Source of the DNA: Proales similis
Lineage: Eukaryota > Rotifera > Eurotatoria > Ploima > Proalidae
Assembly: GCA_019059635.1 (NCBI GenBank)
Contig: JAGVRJ010000010.1
Location: forward strand, 870,501 to 934,500
Length of the DNA stretch: 64,000 bases
Direction of reading: 5' to 3'
The position numbers were made by a program, and so were the translations under genes. Every line of letters starts with the position of its first letter. Within the stretch, counting starts at the first letter, position 1. Under the pieces are notes generated by a model. It did not search any database. It was not told where the DNA came from and saw only the letters and a list, made by a program, of their open reading frames with translations. This document shows positions 1 to 11,900 of the stretch, in pieces.

Positions 1-3000
1 ACAATAAATTCAATGATTTGAATTCACAGCTTAGTGAGAAAATCAGTGAGATAGAATTTTTAAATAAGGAAAATATTGCTTTGCAAGACAGAGTGAATTC
101 AGATGAAAGGAAAATGGCTGATAGTCAAAGTCATATTCTGGTACTCAAATCTAAACTAGATTTACTCAGTAAACAGCTCGAGTCGAAAGCCAATCAATTC
201 AAGCGTACTGCCGAAACCGTGGAAATGGACCGAAGTGAGGTTGAAGCTTTGGAAAAAAGCCGAAACGAGCTTATCGAGCTGAAAGTCAAATTCGATCAAC
301 TTATTAAAAGTTTAAATGAGAAAGAAAATTCTTTCGAAAGACAGCTTAAACATTTGAAAGAGCAAAAGGATAAATTAAGCAGCGAACTAAACGAATTAAA
401 AGCATCCCGACAAGATGATCATTCAACGGTTTGCAATGGCTCAAATATTGAAAAAGAGATTGATCACGAAAAGAATATGCTAAGAAGCATCGAACAGCAA
501 GCAACAATAGCTAAACATGAGTCTAAAGTGCAATACTTGGAAGTTGAAATAGATACACTTAGATCGAAAATTAGGAAACTTTTGCGAGTAAGATTGATAC
601 ATTCAGAGGAGCAATCCATAACATTAGTTTTGACTTCTTTTTTAATAGGAAAAAGAAATACAGGACCAAGTGCTTAAAGAAAGTCAGCTTTTGGTTAAGG
701 AAATCGCGCTGAAATACGCTTCTGACTCGGATAATTGGTCAAGGCAGCGACAAAAGTTAATGGAAAAGGAGAAGTTGGTAATCATGCTCGAAAGAAAATT
801 AGAATTTTAATTTAGTAATTAACGTCTTCAAACATCCAAAAAGTATGAAGAAAGCGTTGAAATGAGGAAGGAGTTGAAGAAAGCGGCAGATAAACTAAGA
901 CAAAAGCTGCAGTCACTTGAAGAACAAATTGTAGAAAAACAGAACAGGCATGCTATTGAGCGAAACGCGTGGGAAACGCAGAAGCTTCAATTTGTTTCAC
1001 AAAACAATAAGGTAAAGGATGGCATCTAAAAATTAAATCAGATTTTTAAACGTTTATTAGCTCGAGGAACAGCTATCTAGACTTTCGAATATAAAACGAT
1101 CGAAAAAGGAAATCGAGCTGGCTTGGGATAAAGAACGACGTGAGCTTCAGGCACATGTCAAAAATTTAGAAGAATTTTCGAGAGAGCTTCAAAATCAACT
1201 TGCACAGCGTAACAGTGCTCTTGCCCAACTTCCAGACTATTATGCTCAGAACGAAAAGATTCAGTCTTTGACCGGCGAAAACGATTTTCTCAAAAATCGA
1301 ATCAAAGAGGTAAGGCTAAAATCCAAAATCGTTCGAGTGGTTATCGTAAAGAATCCTTTAGCTGGAGGCTATGCTTGACGAGATGGAACACGTTAAACGC
1401 TTTTTGTTTGAAATTAAAGAAGCTTATGAAAGTGACAGACAAGATTGGCAGACAGCTAAAGAAGAATTTCGAAACCAGCTTGAGCTTAAAGAAAATCTTT
1501 GGCTGGAGTGCAACATGCGGCTTAACGAAATAGTCAACGTGGTTAAAGCTATTCAATTGAACGAACCCCTACCAAAAAACATTTCAAAAAAACTTGAATT
1601 TGGTGAAACCAATGAGGATTCAACAAGTTTAGGTCCAATAAACAAGGGCGAAACACTCGACAATTTGGTCGGTGGCACGAGCGACATTCTAAAAATTGCT
1701 TTCAGAATACCGGGTCACACAGTGAGCCAAACAAATCCGACAACCCAATCTAAAAAACAAACCCGAGATCCTACTAACGATGATCTCCTGCTTATTGACA
1801 CTACCAGGCATCGCGACGAGCTAGACACCGAGTTTGATAACACAGTCAAACGCCTTAATAGGGCTAAAGATAATTTCACCACTCATCACAAATTCATGGA
1901 AATTGTTAAATCGTAAGCTATTCCAATTTCATTTAAAACGACTTCTTAAGACTGATTTGGATTCAAGAAAATCGCTCAGAGCTGGCAACCGAAAATCTTC
2001 AACAAGTAGTCTTCAAGCTAATGATCATATAAACAGCTCCCGAAGTTCAACTGAAACCAATATCGCACCGGCTCGTGCCAAATCGGTTTCAAAAGATACT
2101 TCAAAAGAGAATGGGCACAGAAGCGGCGTATTTTATTCTTTAGGAAGAAAAATCGCTCGAATCCGCTCCAGTTCGAGTTCACAGCCAAATGGCAGAAAAC
2201 AATTTGAACATGAAAACAAAAATACCGGCTTTTCGCATCAGAACTTAGCTAACTTAGACACAAAAAATAGTGAACAACCAAGTCGGGAAAGAGCTCTCAG
2301 TCCATCGAGAATTCTTCGAAGTCTAAGGCCCTTATCCCCATTTGGTCGAACAAGCAGAAGCACAACTAGAGATAACAGCCTCTCATCAAGTCTGTTCCCT
2401 TCATCCACTTCAAAGAACAAAAGTTTTACAATCAGTACGGGAGAGCGTCTAAAAGAAAATGAGCTCGGAATGAAATCCCGAATTTCTCAATCGATGGATC
2501 GCAGTTGTCCTCTTGAATCGAACGTGGTTGAGCGATCATTGAGGGCTTCTACTGCAAACCCTTCGGATAGAAATTCCATATCGGGCTCTATGGAGCAGAA
2601 TGTTCGTTCTATGTCCTGCGAGTTCAATGATCCTAAGTCAAGTAGCAAAACTTATCTCATGCATACAAATGGCACACTTGAAGAGGAAGACGAGGCGCAG
2701 ATCGAGAATAATTCTGCATCAACAAGCGCCTCTTACTCGTTACCTCAATCAAGTTATGCCGGTTCCAATGATAAAGCAGTGGTTTCCAAAACTTGCTCAA
2801 GCTCAGTATCCAGAAGAGCAGCTGAAAGCAGTTCTTATGATCGAAAGCTCAACTTACCAAATAATCAATCAAAAGTGGAGGCCCTTAAGAAGAATTTCAT
2901 GAAATTAAATGGTTCAAACAATTCAGTAGTGAATCCAGAAGTTATAAAAAGTGTTAAGTTTAAGGAGCCAATAAGCAAAAATGAAGAGCAGAAAAAAGAT

Positions 3001-3519
3001 GAGGGTTTCGGAAATCAGGGCCAAAGCTCAGAGAAAGAAAGTAAATTGATAAAAGCTCTTGACGATGCCATATCTGGGTTAACAATCAACTCGCCTCAAA
3101 AAAAACCCACCGTAGAAACCCTTCCAAGAAGGAGCCGAATGAAACTTTCATTTAGCTCAACCAGCGTTGACAAACCCCTTAAGATTCCCTCAATTTCAAA
3201 CGGATCCGGCATCGTGGCGAGTTTTAGAAGCCGATTTTCAAGCTCCAAATCGCGAACTATTGATTTGGCAGATTCGCCGAATAAGAGCGATTTAGCTCAT
3301 GAAAATCAAACTGGATTAACCCAGCAACTAAGCAATCCAATCTTAAGCTCGTCCGGTAAACCTATTCAATCAATATTAAGAAGAAGCGAAACCCCGCCTA
3401 CCCACAAGGGAAGACAGGTTTCTATTGAGACGAGTGGTTCAAGAGAAACAAGCATTGAACGCTTACTAAGAATGAGCACATCAACATCGAGACCCCTCAT
3501 GTTCAATAACAACGATTGA
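1..3519 (+). CDS. Coiled-coil protein with Ser-rich tail, 5' end missing
   Basis: The reading frame is open from the left edge, so the N terminus lies outside the window. Exons join across short introns, for example a donor near 587 and acceptor near 650, and a donor at about 1914 spliced to an acceptor at about 1968. The first half is almost continuous heptad coiled coil, with a tryptophan recurring in similar contexts (DNWSRQRQKL, NAWETQKLQF, LAWDKERREL, QDWQTAKEEF, NLWLECNMRL). The C-terminal half, from about 1970 to the stop at 3517-3519, is a basic, Ser/Arg-rich and probably disordered tail with many possible phosphosites (SPSRILRSLRPLSPFGR). The layout recalls cytoskeletal scaffolds of the SOGA/MTCL kind, but I see no diagnostic motif, so this is only a suggestion. 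No catalytic domain is visible. Confidence 0.75.
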
Positions 3520-4968
3520 TCTGAATAGAATATAAACCGTGGAAAGACACAGGGCTTTTTGGTCCAGCTACAACAGGTTTATGATTCCTTGCCTTAAGTT
3601 TTACTCCCCATACCATTTGAATCAAATTCTTTTTAACTATTTTTCTGGAAACCAGCAAATACTATTAGTGTTTTTTTTACTTGAGTCCAGCCTTCCCTTT
3701 CAATAATCTATTTAATCGATTGGATATGGGTGGCCAAAATTCGACCTTAAAAGGTTTTTGCCGATAAGCTGGCTATTTAAATTTCAGTTGTTCACAATAT
3801 TTAATCAACCTCATCTTTCTTGTCGATCTTCCTAAGTGCCTAATTGGCTATTACTTAAACGAAAATGGGTAGACTGATTAGTATACTTATCTACCACTTT
3901 TTCATTATCTCTTTCCTTTAAGTGCCAAACTCATTGAAGAGCTTTTCTCTATTTCGTGTTTGCCTTACGAGTTAAACCAAGAATGCATCTATTTGAAATA
4001 AAACGAGACAAGAGTCTTGAAAAAAACACTCATGTTATACCCAAGCTTCTGCTTTATCTTTCAGTGGTGTAAAAAAAGTTTTTATGCAATAGGTAGGGTG
4101 ACGGTGCAAGAAACCTGTTTGCATTCATTTACTTTTATTCGATTTGCAAATATTTGAGTTTAGATAGGAGTCTTGATTAAGCCATAAGTATTGGCAATCA
4201 TCATAACAATAACAAAAACACTGCTTGGCAAAGTTTTCTCTGGCCTAACCAATCAACCTATTGTTTCAAGGGTCCTGACATATAGACTTAGTTGCCTATC
4301 TACCGGACGGGTCTCACGGAATTTGAGTTTAAGACCAAATCGGGGCTCATCGCCCTCTGCTTCGAATCTTTTTTTATTGTAATGCCAACCTCGAGAGCCC
4401 TCTACTTGGCTTTTGACTGATTAACCAAATGAATTAAGGTAGAACCAACTGATCAAGTGGTGAACAATTGGATATCGACCTTTTCGACAAAAATCACATT
4501 TTTATTGCTAACAGGGAAAACAAGTGGGCAATACTGAAGATGAATTTAGTAGTTTGGATGAGAGACTCATAAAATTTCTCGTGAGTCTATGTACGATTAA
4601 TTGCCGCTTTGATTCGGCTTGTTATTGTGAGAAATAGAAGAGCTAACAACGGCGTAATGATTATGCAATCGAATTTAATTGATAATCAGGAAACAATTAC
4701 GGTTACTTGAAGATGAAAGAATTTTATTGTTGTGCTTTAAATTAGGATAAGATGCTCAAATTTTATCTGTTTTATATATACAAATTTGTCGGTTCGTCAA
4801 AAAAAAAAATGACGAAACTAAAATAATTCAATAAGGGGCATGAAAATATCTAAAGAAAGAAAAGAATAAAGAAAGCTGAGAGAGAGAGACGAATATTCGA
4901 TGACAAATCATCAGGACCACAAATAAATTGATGATTATAAGGTGATTTTTAAATAAAAGGAGGCTATT
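3520..4968. other. Intergenic, convergent 3' ends
   Basis: The stretch lies between the 3' ends of the coiled-coil gene (+) and the odd-skipped gene (-). Only short chance ORFs are present, for example 4191-4382. A reverse AATAAA (TTTATT at 4723-4728) could serve the odd-skipped transcript, and a short GA repeat lies at 4877-4889. I see nothing else. Confidence 0.6.
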
Positions 4969-6720
4969 CTACTGGTAACTAGTAACATCTAGTGCCTGTT
5001 TAATTTCACTGGCCTCTTCTTTTTTCTTTATGCTGGTTGTACTGGTAAATGCACCGTTACGATAAGTCAAACGGTTCTTTCGAAATATTTTGCAACAATT
5101 GTAACAGAAATTGCTGATCAACGATCCAGTCCGATTGGGACTTTTTTGTTTAGAACCATCCAATTTTTGAACGTAACCTTTACCACATTGCTTACAGGTT
5201 GCGTTGCAGTGCTTCAGATAATAATTAGCCATGAACTTGATTCGTAAAAGCCTCTAAAGTTACCTGCTGATGAATGGACTTGTGAACCATGAGCGTTCGC
5301 GACTGACAGAACCCCTTACCGCAAACGGGGCACTTGAATGGCTTTTCTTTCGAATGTACATATTTGTGGTCACGTAAATGATCTTGTCTTCTAAATGCTT
5401 TTCCGCAAACGTCACAAGGATATGGTCGCTCGTCTGTGTGTGTTCTCTCGTGAATAAGAAGATTGTAGGATTTAGAAAAGTGTCTAGAGCAAAACCGACA
5501 AATATATTCCTTGCGCTTGCGTCTGCATTTGGTAAGTGACTGGTTTGTTTCCATCTTAATTTTGTTGGCTCGGTTGATTGGCTGAAATGCGGAGTTGAGA
5601 CCGAAGTTGTTGGGCCCTCCAATATGAGCTGAGATTTGAGGTTTAAGCCATTCAGCCTCATAACTTGGAAGATGCGAAAGGAATTCTTCCGGAGTAAAAA
5701 GCGATTTTGAATTGCTGCCTCCTGTACTGATTATAGTATTAAGCGAAGCAGGCGATGCGGACGATGAAGAAATCGATGAAGAACACGACGATGACACTAG
5801 CTTTCCGGCAAACGAACAGCACTGGGTGACTTTTTTTACTGGAGGACTGTCTTGTTCGCTTTTGATTCTTTTGTTTAAATAAAGAAATTAGAGATTTAAA
5901 AATTTTGAAAATCACTAGCAATCTACATTAAAATTGATTGATTGCTAGACCTGATTAACAGACATTTCGCGGTAAACAACTCTGATTCTGTTGGAATCGT
6001 ATGCCACATTTAAAGATTTAATCGTCTCTAATTGACCGCTAAGGACGAGACCAAGGAAAAATAGCAAAAAGAGATTACCTTTTTACTAGATATTGGCCAT
6101 CTTGTTGGTTGATTTCATTTGTAGAAAAATCTTCCACTGAATCAATGTCTTTTTCTTTAGTACATTCCTCCACTAAACGTGAATAGTCTAGTCTTTTTAA
6201 ATGTTTGGATCCTTTTGAGGCTGATAAAAACACGTATGAATTTTTTCAAAGAGATTTATGAATATCTAGTAGACTCACATAGATCGGGATATTTGGCTGC
6301 TCCCTCTGCATCGATATTACAAGGTTCAGGATTTTTATCGAATTGAGTTAGCATAAGCTTATGAGTGTGAGTCGGAAAAACTCTTTTTGCCAGATTATGC
6401 CAAATATTTTGTGACATTTGATGGTTTTTCTGTTTCAGCAGGTTTTTTTCAAACAACTCTTTGCTAAATGATTGATAAGGCAACTTGCTATCTGAAAATT
6501 GTTTTGTTGTTGTAGTTGTGTGGCTCATATTGAAAATTGGTCCACTTGTTTCGGGTAACGATGGATATTGCGGCTTTTTCCCATGTAATGCTATCAAAGA
6601 TAAATGTGCCCAATAGACTAGTTGTTGCTGCTGATGCTGATCTATTGTGCTATTTGGTTCCATGTAGCCTGTCTGCAAATGAGTATAGGCACCGCTATTG
6701 AGAAGCCGTTTATAATCCAT
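4969..6720 (-). CDS. Odd-skipped family C2H2 zinc-finger transcription factor
   Basis: Four exons join in phase: 6720-6279, 6220-6079, 5867-5264 and 5211-4969, giving about 476 aa. Exon 3 carries three classic C2H2 fingers of the Odd/Bowl/OSR type, recognised by [39 protein letters not shown] and [14 protein letters not shown]. These proteins are sequence-specific nuclear regulators of segmentation, leg joints, gut and kidney in other animals. The N-terminal exon has weak OSR-like stretches ([19 protein letters not shown]). I chose the ATG at 6720 because an acceptor-like sequence lies just upstream, which makes an earlier start at 6786 less likely. A 52 nt intron (5263-5212), inferred from a CAG/gtaact donor, adds an 81-residue tail with two CX2C pairs in place of regular fingers 4 and 5. 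If that intron is unused, the protein ends at 5225. I cannot say which paralogue it is. Confidence 0.9.
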
Positions 6721-8963
6721 TGCTTGACTACTAGATAGGTTACTGCAATTCTTGGCTCTAAAGTGAAAAATCGAACAACGCGTCAATAAATAAAAAAGCC
6801 AGAAAATACTCTAGAAAAGAAAAAACAAAATGCAAAAATAACTGTAGAACGAGGCGAAGGTAAGCGCTCCTTTTCACCATAAAATTTAAAGCCAGTCACA
6901 AAGTAGACTCATTTATTAACGAAAGAAACGATCTTTTCCTCTTTTATTCTCTTCTACTCACCAAAATTAAAGTAGTTCGTTTATGAACAACCAATGAGAT
7001 GGTTAGTTTATTCAGCGCGCGCCAATCGTAAGGCTGATTTAACCGAATGCTTATCGCTCTCTAATCTGATTGAACGAAACACGAAGCGCAAGTGAAGAAC
7101 AGAATTAGTAATCACCGTTTTAATCTAATCAAGCATCTCTACTAGCAAACAAATTAAAGCTCACGAAATTCGCTCAACCTAATTCGTACCGCTGTTCTCA
7201 GATGCTCGTTTCTTGTTTTTCAAGAAAAAAATAGAAACAAGAATTATTCGCCAATTCAGACCTGAAATAGAGCCGACACAACTGCCGGTCTGAAGTAAAT
7301 AAAACCTTTTCACAGATTTAGGCCACATAGGGCAGACCTTTGAATTCATGTGTATGAGGGACTCTTCCTAAAATAGCGGTGTGGTAATCGATGGGCAATC
7401 ATGTCGGAAGATGGAGTTATTTCATAACTTAACGATAAATCAAATCCAATTTAGCATGGATGATAAACAATAGGTAAAAGCAAATAAGGCCGGCTTTATA
7501 TCAAAGCAGGTTCTAGAATATAGAACGTGCGCGCCTAATTAGTCTATTGAGTCTCACAGCCTTTCATCTGAATAATCAACTCATGATTTTCTGAAGCAGG
7601 TGTAAATCACAATCGTGCAAACTGAGGTAGATCAATCGACTGCATATTTTAATCCAGACCTACACAAGAGCTAATCAAACAAAGATATTCACTGAATTTA
7701 ATTTTTTATCGGCTGTCTTCTCCTTTACGCAGTCGATTGATTATCCAATGTATTTTGGCCTGCTCAGTCAAAGAGTGAGCAATGAAAAGCTCGGCCCTTT
7801 AAATGTTTGCTTTCTCACTCTCTCAAAATGTGTGAATTATCCTTTAAGTCGGGAGGAATAAACCCAATCGGCGGATCTCGTTTAATGTATCTGTACTGTC
7901 GAGTCCTTCAGAAAATATTTACCCTCGTTGCGTCCAGCTTTGTAGACTCAAATATTTCAGTTAGAGTCTGAACATTTGAGTAAATATGAAAAACAGAACG
8001 TTATTTTGCTTACGACCCAACTGACTAACAAAATTGAAAGGAGAAAGGCACTGAGAATCAATCTATTAAACGGAGACAAACGACACTTGTCCAATCTGAT
8101 ACCAAATAAAGAAACTGTAAATCCATACGGCAAACATTAAAGTTAGGCGTAAATAGCGCCCAAGTTGATGAGGACAAGCCTCTAGCAATAGCTCATATTT
8201 CATTTGGCCAATTTAGAAAGAGAAAGAGTGGAAGTTTTGCAATAAGAGTGACTCAGATTGAAATTTAATTTGATTGCGTTTCAGATATTCGATGTTCTTG
8301 TCTGAGGTCAATATTTGCACACAATAGATGTGTTTTTGGCCAATAGACGCCCGGACGACTCTAATCGAAAAAAAAAAGTTCGGCGACGAGCAAGTGGTGA
8401 TTACACTTATCCGATTTGGCCCACTTGACGCCATCAAGCTCATGCATGATTCGTCTTGCGGACGTGAGCCGTCTGTCTCGGTCTATTTTCTTAAGCGGTT
8501 CTCACTTTTCTCTTTTCAGTTGGCGTTAATTACTGTTCTCTTTTTCCTTCAACTGCCATCTGACCTGTACGTGCTGGCTCTTATTCATGCCTAATAAAAA
8601 AAGGTTCTAGTCTTTTCCCGACAGCCTTTAATGTGCATCGGCTTGGTCGGTAAATCAGGTATCTTACCCCAAATGCTACAAAGTAAACGCGGTCGGCATG
8701 ATTCATCATTTATTGTTCGATCAGCATCAACACCCTTCCCGACTTTATCTTAACATCTCACTCTAGCGGGCACGTTCTTGATGAAAATCAACTTAAAGAA
8801 CTAATTTAATTCAACTGGCCTTGAGAAAAAAGACACAGAAATATGAGCTCAGATAAAGCGAGAATTTTTATTCGGGCTCTATTTAAGCATTGAGGTTTAA
8901 AGCTCTGCCTTTGTTCAAATGTATGCGATAGGCTCAGTGATTTTATAGACCAATTAGCTAGCC
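6721..8963. other. Upstream region of the odd-skipped gene
   Basis: This 2.2 kb lies between the odd-skipped start and the CC2D2A stop. The ORFs here (8213-8443, 8328-8594) overlap on both strands and show no domain. It probably holds the promoter, any 5' noncoding exon and control elements of the odd-skipped gene, but I recognise no individual site. Confidence 0.5.
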
Positions 8964-11900
8964 CTATTCAATTCGCACAAGTGCGGCGACATAAACCCAC
9001 ACGGAGAGAATAGTGTTGTGGTACGGATGAATATAGACCGCGAGCCCGAATTCAGTGTTGTCAAAAGGCACATTGTGAACTTGAGTGGCCTTAACAGCAT
9101 CGAGAACACTTTCAATTTTGGTGTAGGGCAAATTAATCGGATATCCTGATATGCGATGGGTTGTTCGCCACGATTCCAATTCTGAAGGCTCCTCTTGATC
9201 ATTGAGATCAACTTTTCCAACATTCTTTTCTAGCTTTTTGAGTACTCGGAGCAGTGCATCAGACACAAATCGATTGAAACGAGTTAAACCTCGTCTCCAA
9301 TCTCCAATTTTTTCCTTTAATCTGTTTTCCAGTTTTCTTTCAAGCTCCACCACATATTTGGTATCTGTCTCATAAAATACAAGTTTCTCCGGTTGAATTG
9401 ACTCGAATTTGTTCGGTGTCTTCGAGTCGAAGAATGGTCGCCAATTTTTTTTGTTATTCAAATCGAAATCCATTCTGAAAGGCTCATCGAATCCTTGAGT
9501 GTTAAACCAAATCTAAAAAATAAACATTTCACTGGATATTTGAAAAGCAAACTTAAGAGGTAAAATTTTTACATTTTCCGCGTTAGCTAACGCACTAACA
9601 CTTCGGACCGGATTATGCGGTTCTTTAACTTTGTATGGTTGTCCATGATACCAAATAGTAAACGAACCGTTTTCAACCGAAAGCGCATAAGAAGAGAGGC
9701 CGTTTGTTATTGAAGCACCTGATCAAAATTTAAAAGAGATATAATTTATTCTTTATACTTTACAGCTTACCGATCAAGAGCCAGGCCTTTTTGCCTAAAC
9801 CAAGGAAAAAATTTACCAATAAAACCGAGTGCTCTTCTTCGTCGCCGGATAAAATTTCCATAAATTGCTAAGCATTCTATTATCGCTTGGCTCGCAAAGT
9901 TATAGATTAAGAGATATTTACGTCACAAGTCGACCATATGTCACTTATGCCGGGAAATATTAGAGAGTCCGAAACAAATGGAATCATTGAAACAAATCGG
10001 GCAGTGTTTATCTTAATTCACTTGTTCAGAAAAGATTTTTCCGAGTTAATTTATCACTTACAGCCGTCTCAAAACCAGTTTTATCGCCTTCAATCAGTGA
10101 TTGCGGTGGTTCCAGAGACCGAAGGTAGCGGGTGAGCAGAACTGATCGGCCTTCAGTATTCATCACTAATGGTCTTAATTCTCTGGTGGGAAACTTCTTC
10201 CGGAATCCATTCGACCATTTGACCACTTTTTCAATAAGTTCTGGACTTTCAAACGAGTCGTACTGAAATGCGAATAAGTTTTTGGTAACTAGCTTAATCC
10301 ATCTGATTAAAATCTAACCGATTCTCTAAATGCGTCCGGGACGAGAAGTTGAGGCTCAATACTTAGATAAAGTGAAAGATACGACGATTCTCTGATCGGC
10401 CCATCATAATTTATGTCCATTTGAGGAATGGTTTTAATGTTCGATAATCTAGAGTCGCGCTTGTAGCCAAGCATGACAGGCGGTGTTTCTAACTTGAACG
10501 TGCCTTCAATCTTTGTAAATTGATAAGTTTTAAAGGCTTCATAATTTCTAGCTGTAGGAAATATTCACCTTTGATTTAAAGTAAACAGTTGAGAAAGGAA
10601 TTTGTAGGGAACCAAGCCAGAAGCGCTGAACTTTTTTGCAAATGACACTTCCACGATCTCTTTCATCCTACTCCCGTATTATATGAAATAGGTCGATCTT
10701 TGTTCTAATTTCATATGTTTACCTCTAGAGCATCAAGAATCACTTCATCATAAAGATTGATGAATATAACATCTTTACAAGTTTGCAGACTTTCCGGTCT
10801 TAAATCATTGTTGGGAGCTCTTTTTTTTAACATACATCAGAGTTCAGCAGGAAGGATTGCATTTTTTAATAGAAATTTTACTTGAATGATAGATAAATTG
10901 CCTGATTCCACGAAGCGTTTGGTCCGTCTGCAGTTGCCGTGCGGCAAACTTCCCCTTGAAATGAAACTTCCACAAATGGCCTCACCAGCGCCTTAAAAAG
11001 CAATTATTAATACTCATTGAAAAATTATATTCTTTTTTTCTTACTTCTCCAGCGAGATTCTCGTGAATCCTCAAATTTTTGCCTGTAATCGGATTCTTAA
11101 TCGCTTTCATCGGCTCATTTCTATATTAAGCTCAATCAAATCTGTTGCTAAATGATAAAAAAAAAACTTACGAGATTTTTTCTTTTCGAACCGGCAAGTC
11201 ATATGCGCTAATAATATTGATCGCTATCATTACGTCATCCGGAGAAACGTTTTGACCTTTGATTTTCTTTCGCTCTCGTCGGGCGGGATAAAGAGGTCGT
11301 CTGGGTTCCAAATACAAGCTCCAAAAGAGACTTCCAAGAGCACTTAAAAAAGGTCGCGTCAGTTGTAATACATCAAGAAGAGCCGATTATTGTGAACTTA
11401 CTTAATATTAGGCACTTGCTCTTCAATAACCATGTCGTTCAAAGTCTTAGCTGTCTGTGCGAATTTAAATTGCTTTAGTATTCGCTGCCTAATACGTCTC
11501 ATGATTTTTTGTCCCCGCGCTCGACTCATTTCAATGACATTTTCGACTTCACGACGTTTAACAGCTTCCTTATCCTGCTTCGGAAGTTCATCATCGCTTT
11601 CTCCCCTTAAGTCACTTAGAACTCGCTTTTCGTAAGCATCAAATTGCTCATTGCGAATATTGCGCTCATTAAGGGGGATCATTTTGACACCCTTGAACTC
11701 CGGTTCATCTTGCGCTCGTAGGCATATCATCCTAAATCGCTTATTCTTTTCGATTTCAGCATCGCTCGCAAAATTAAATTCTTCCATTAGCTGATCAAGT
11801 CTAAAATAGTCGGGCACCCGGAAACCTGATGTGTCATTACCAGAACCATCCGCCTCAGTCACTCCCTGTGTCAAAAAAATGTGCTTAAATGAGTTGTAAG

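Noticed and set aside
967-976. CSL binding site CGTGGGAA
   Set aside because: It lies in coding sequence of the coiled-coil gene, and one 8-mer is expected by chance.
4969-5232. Separate small zinc-ribbon gene (87 codons) starting at the ATG overlapping the odd-skipped stop
   Set aside because: A 52 nt in-phase intron with a strong CAG/gtaact donor joins this frame to the third zinc finger, so a terminal exon is the simpler reading.
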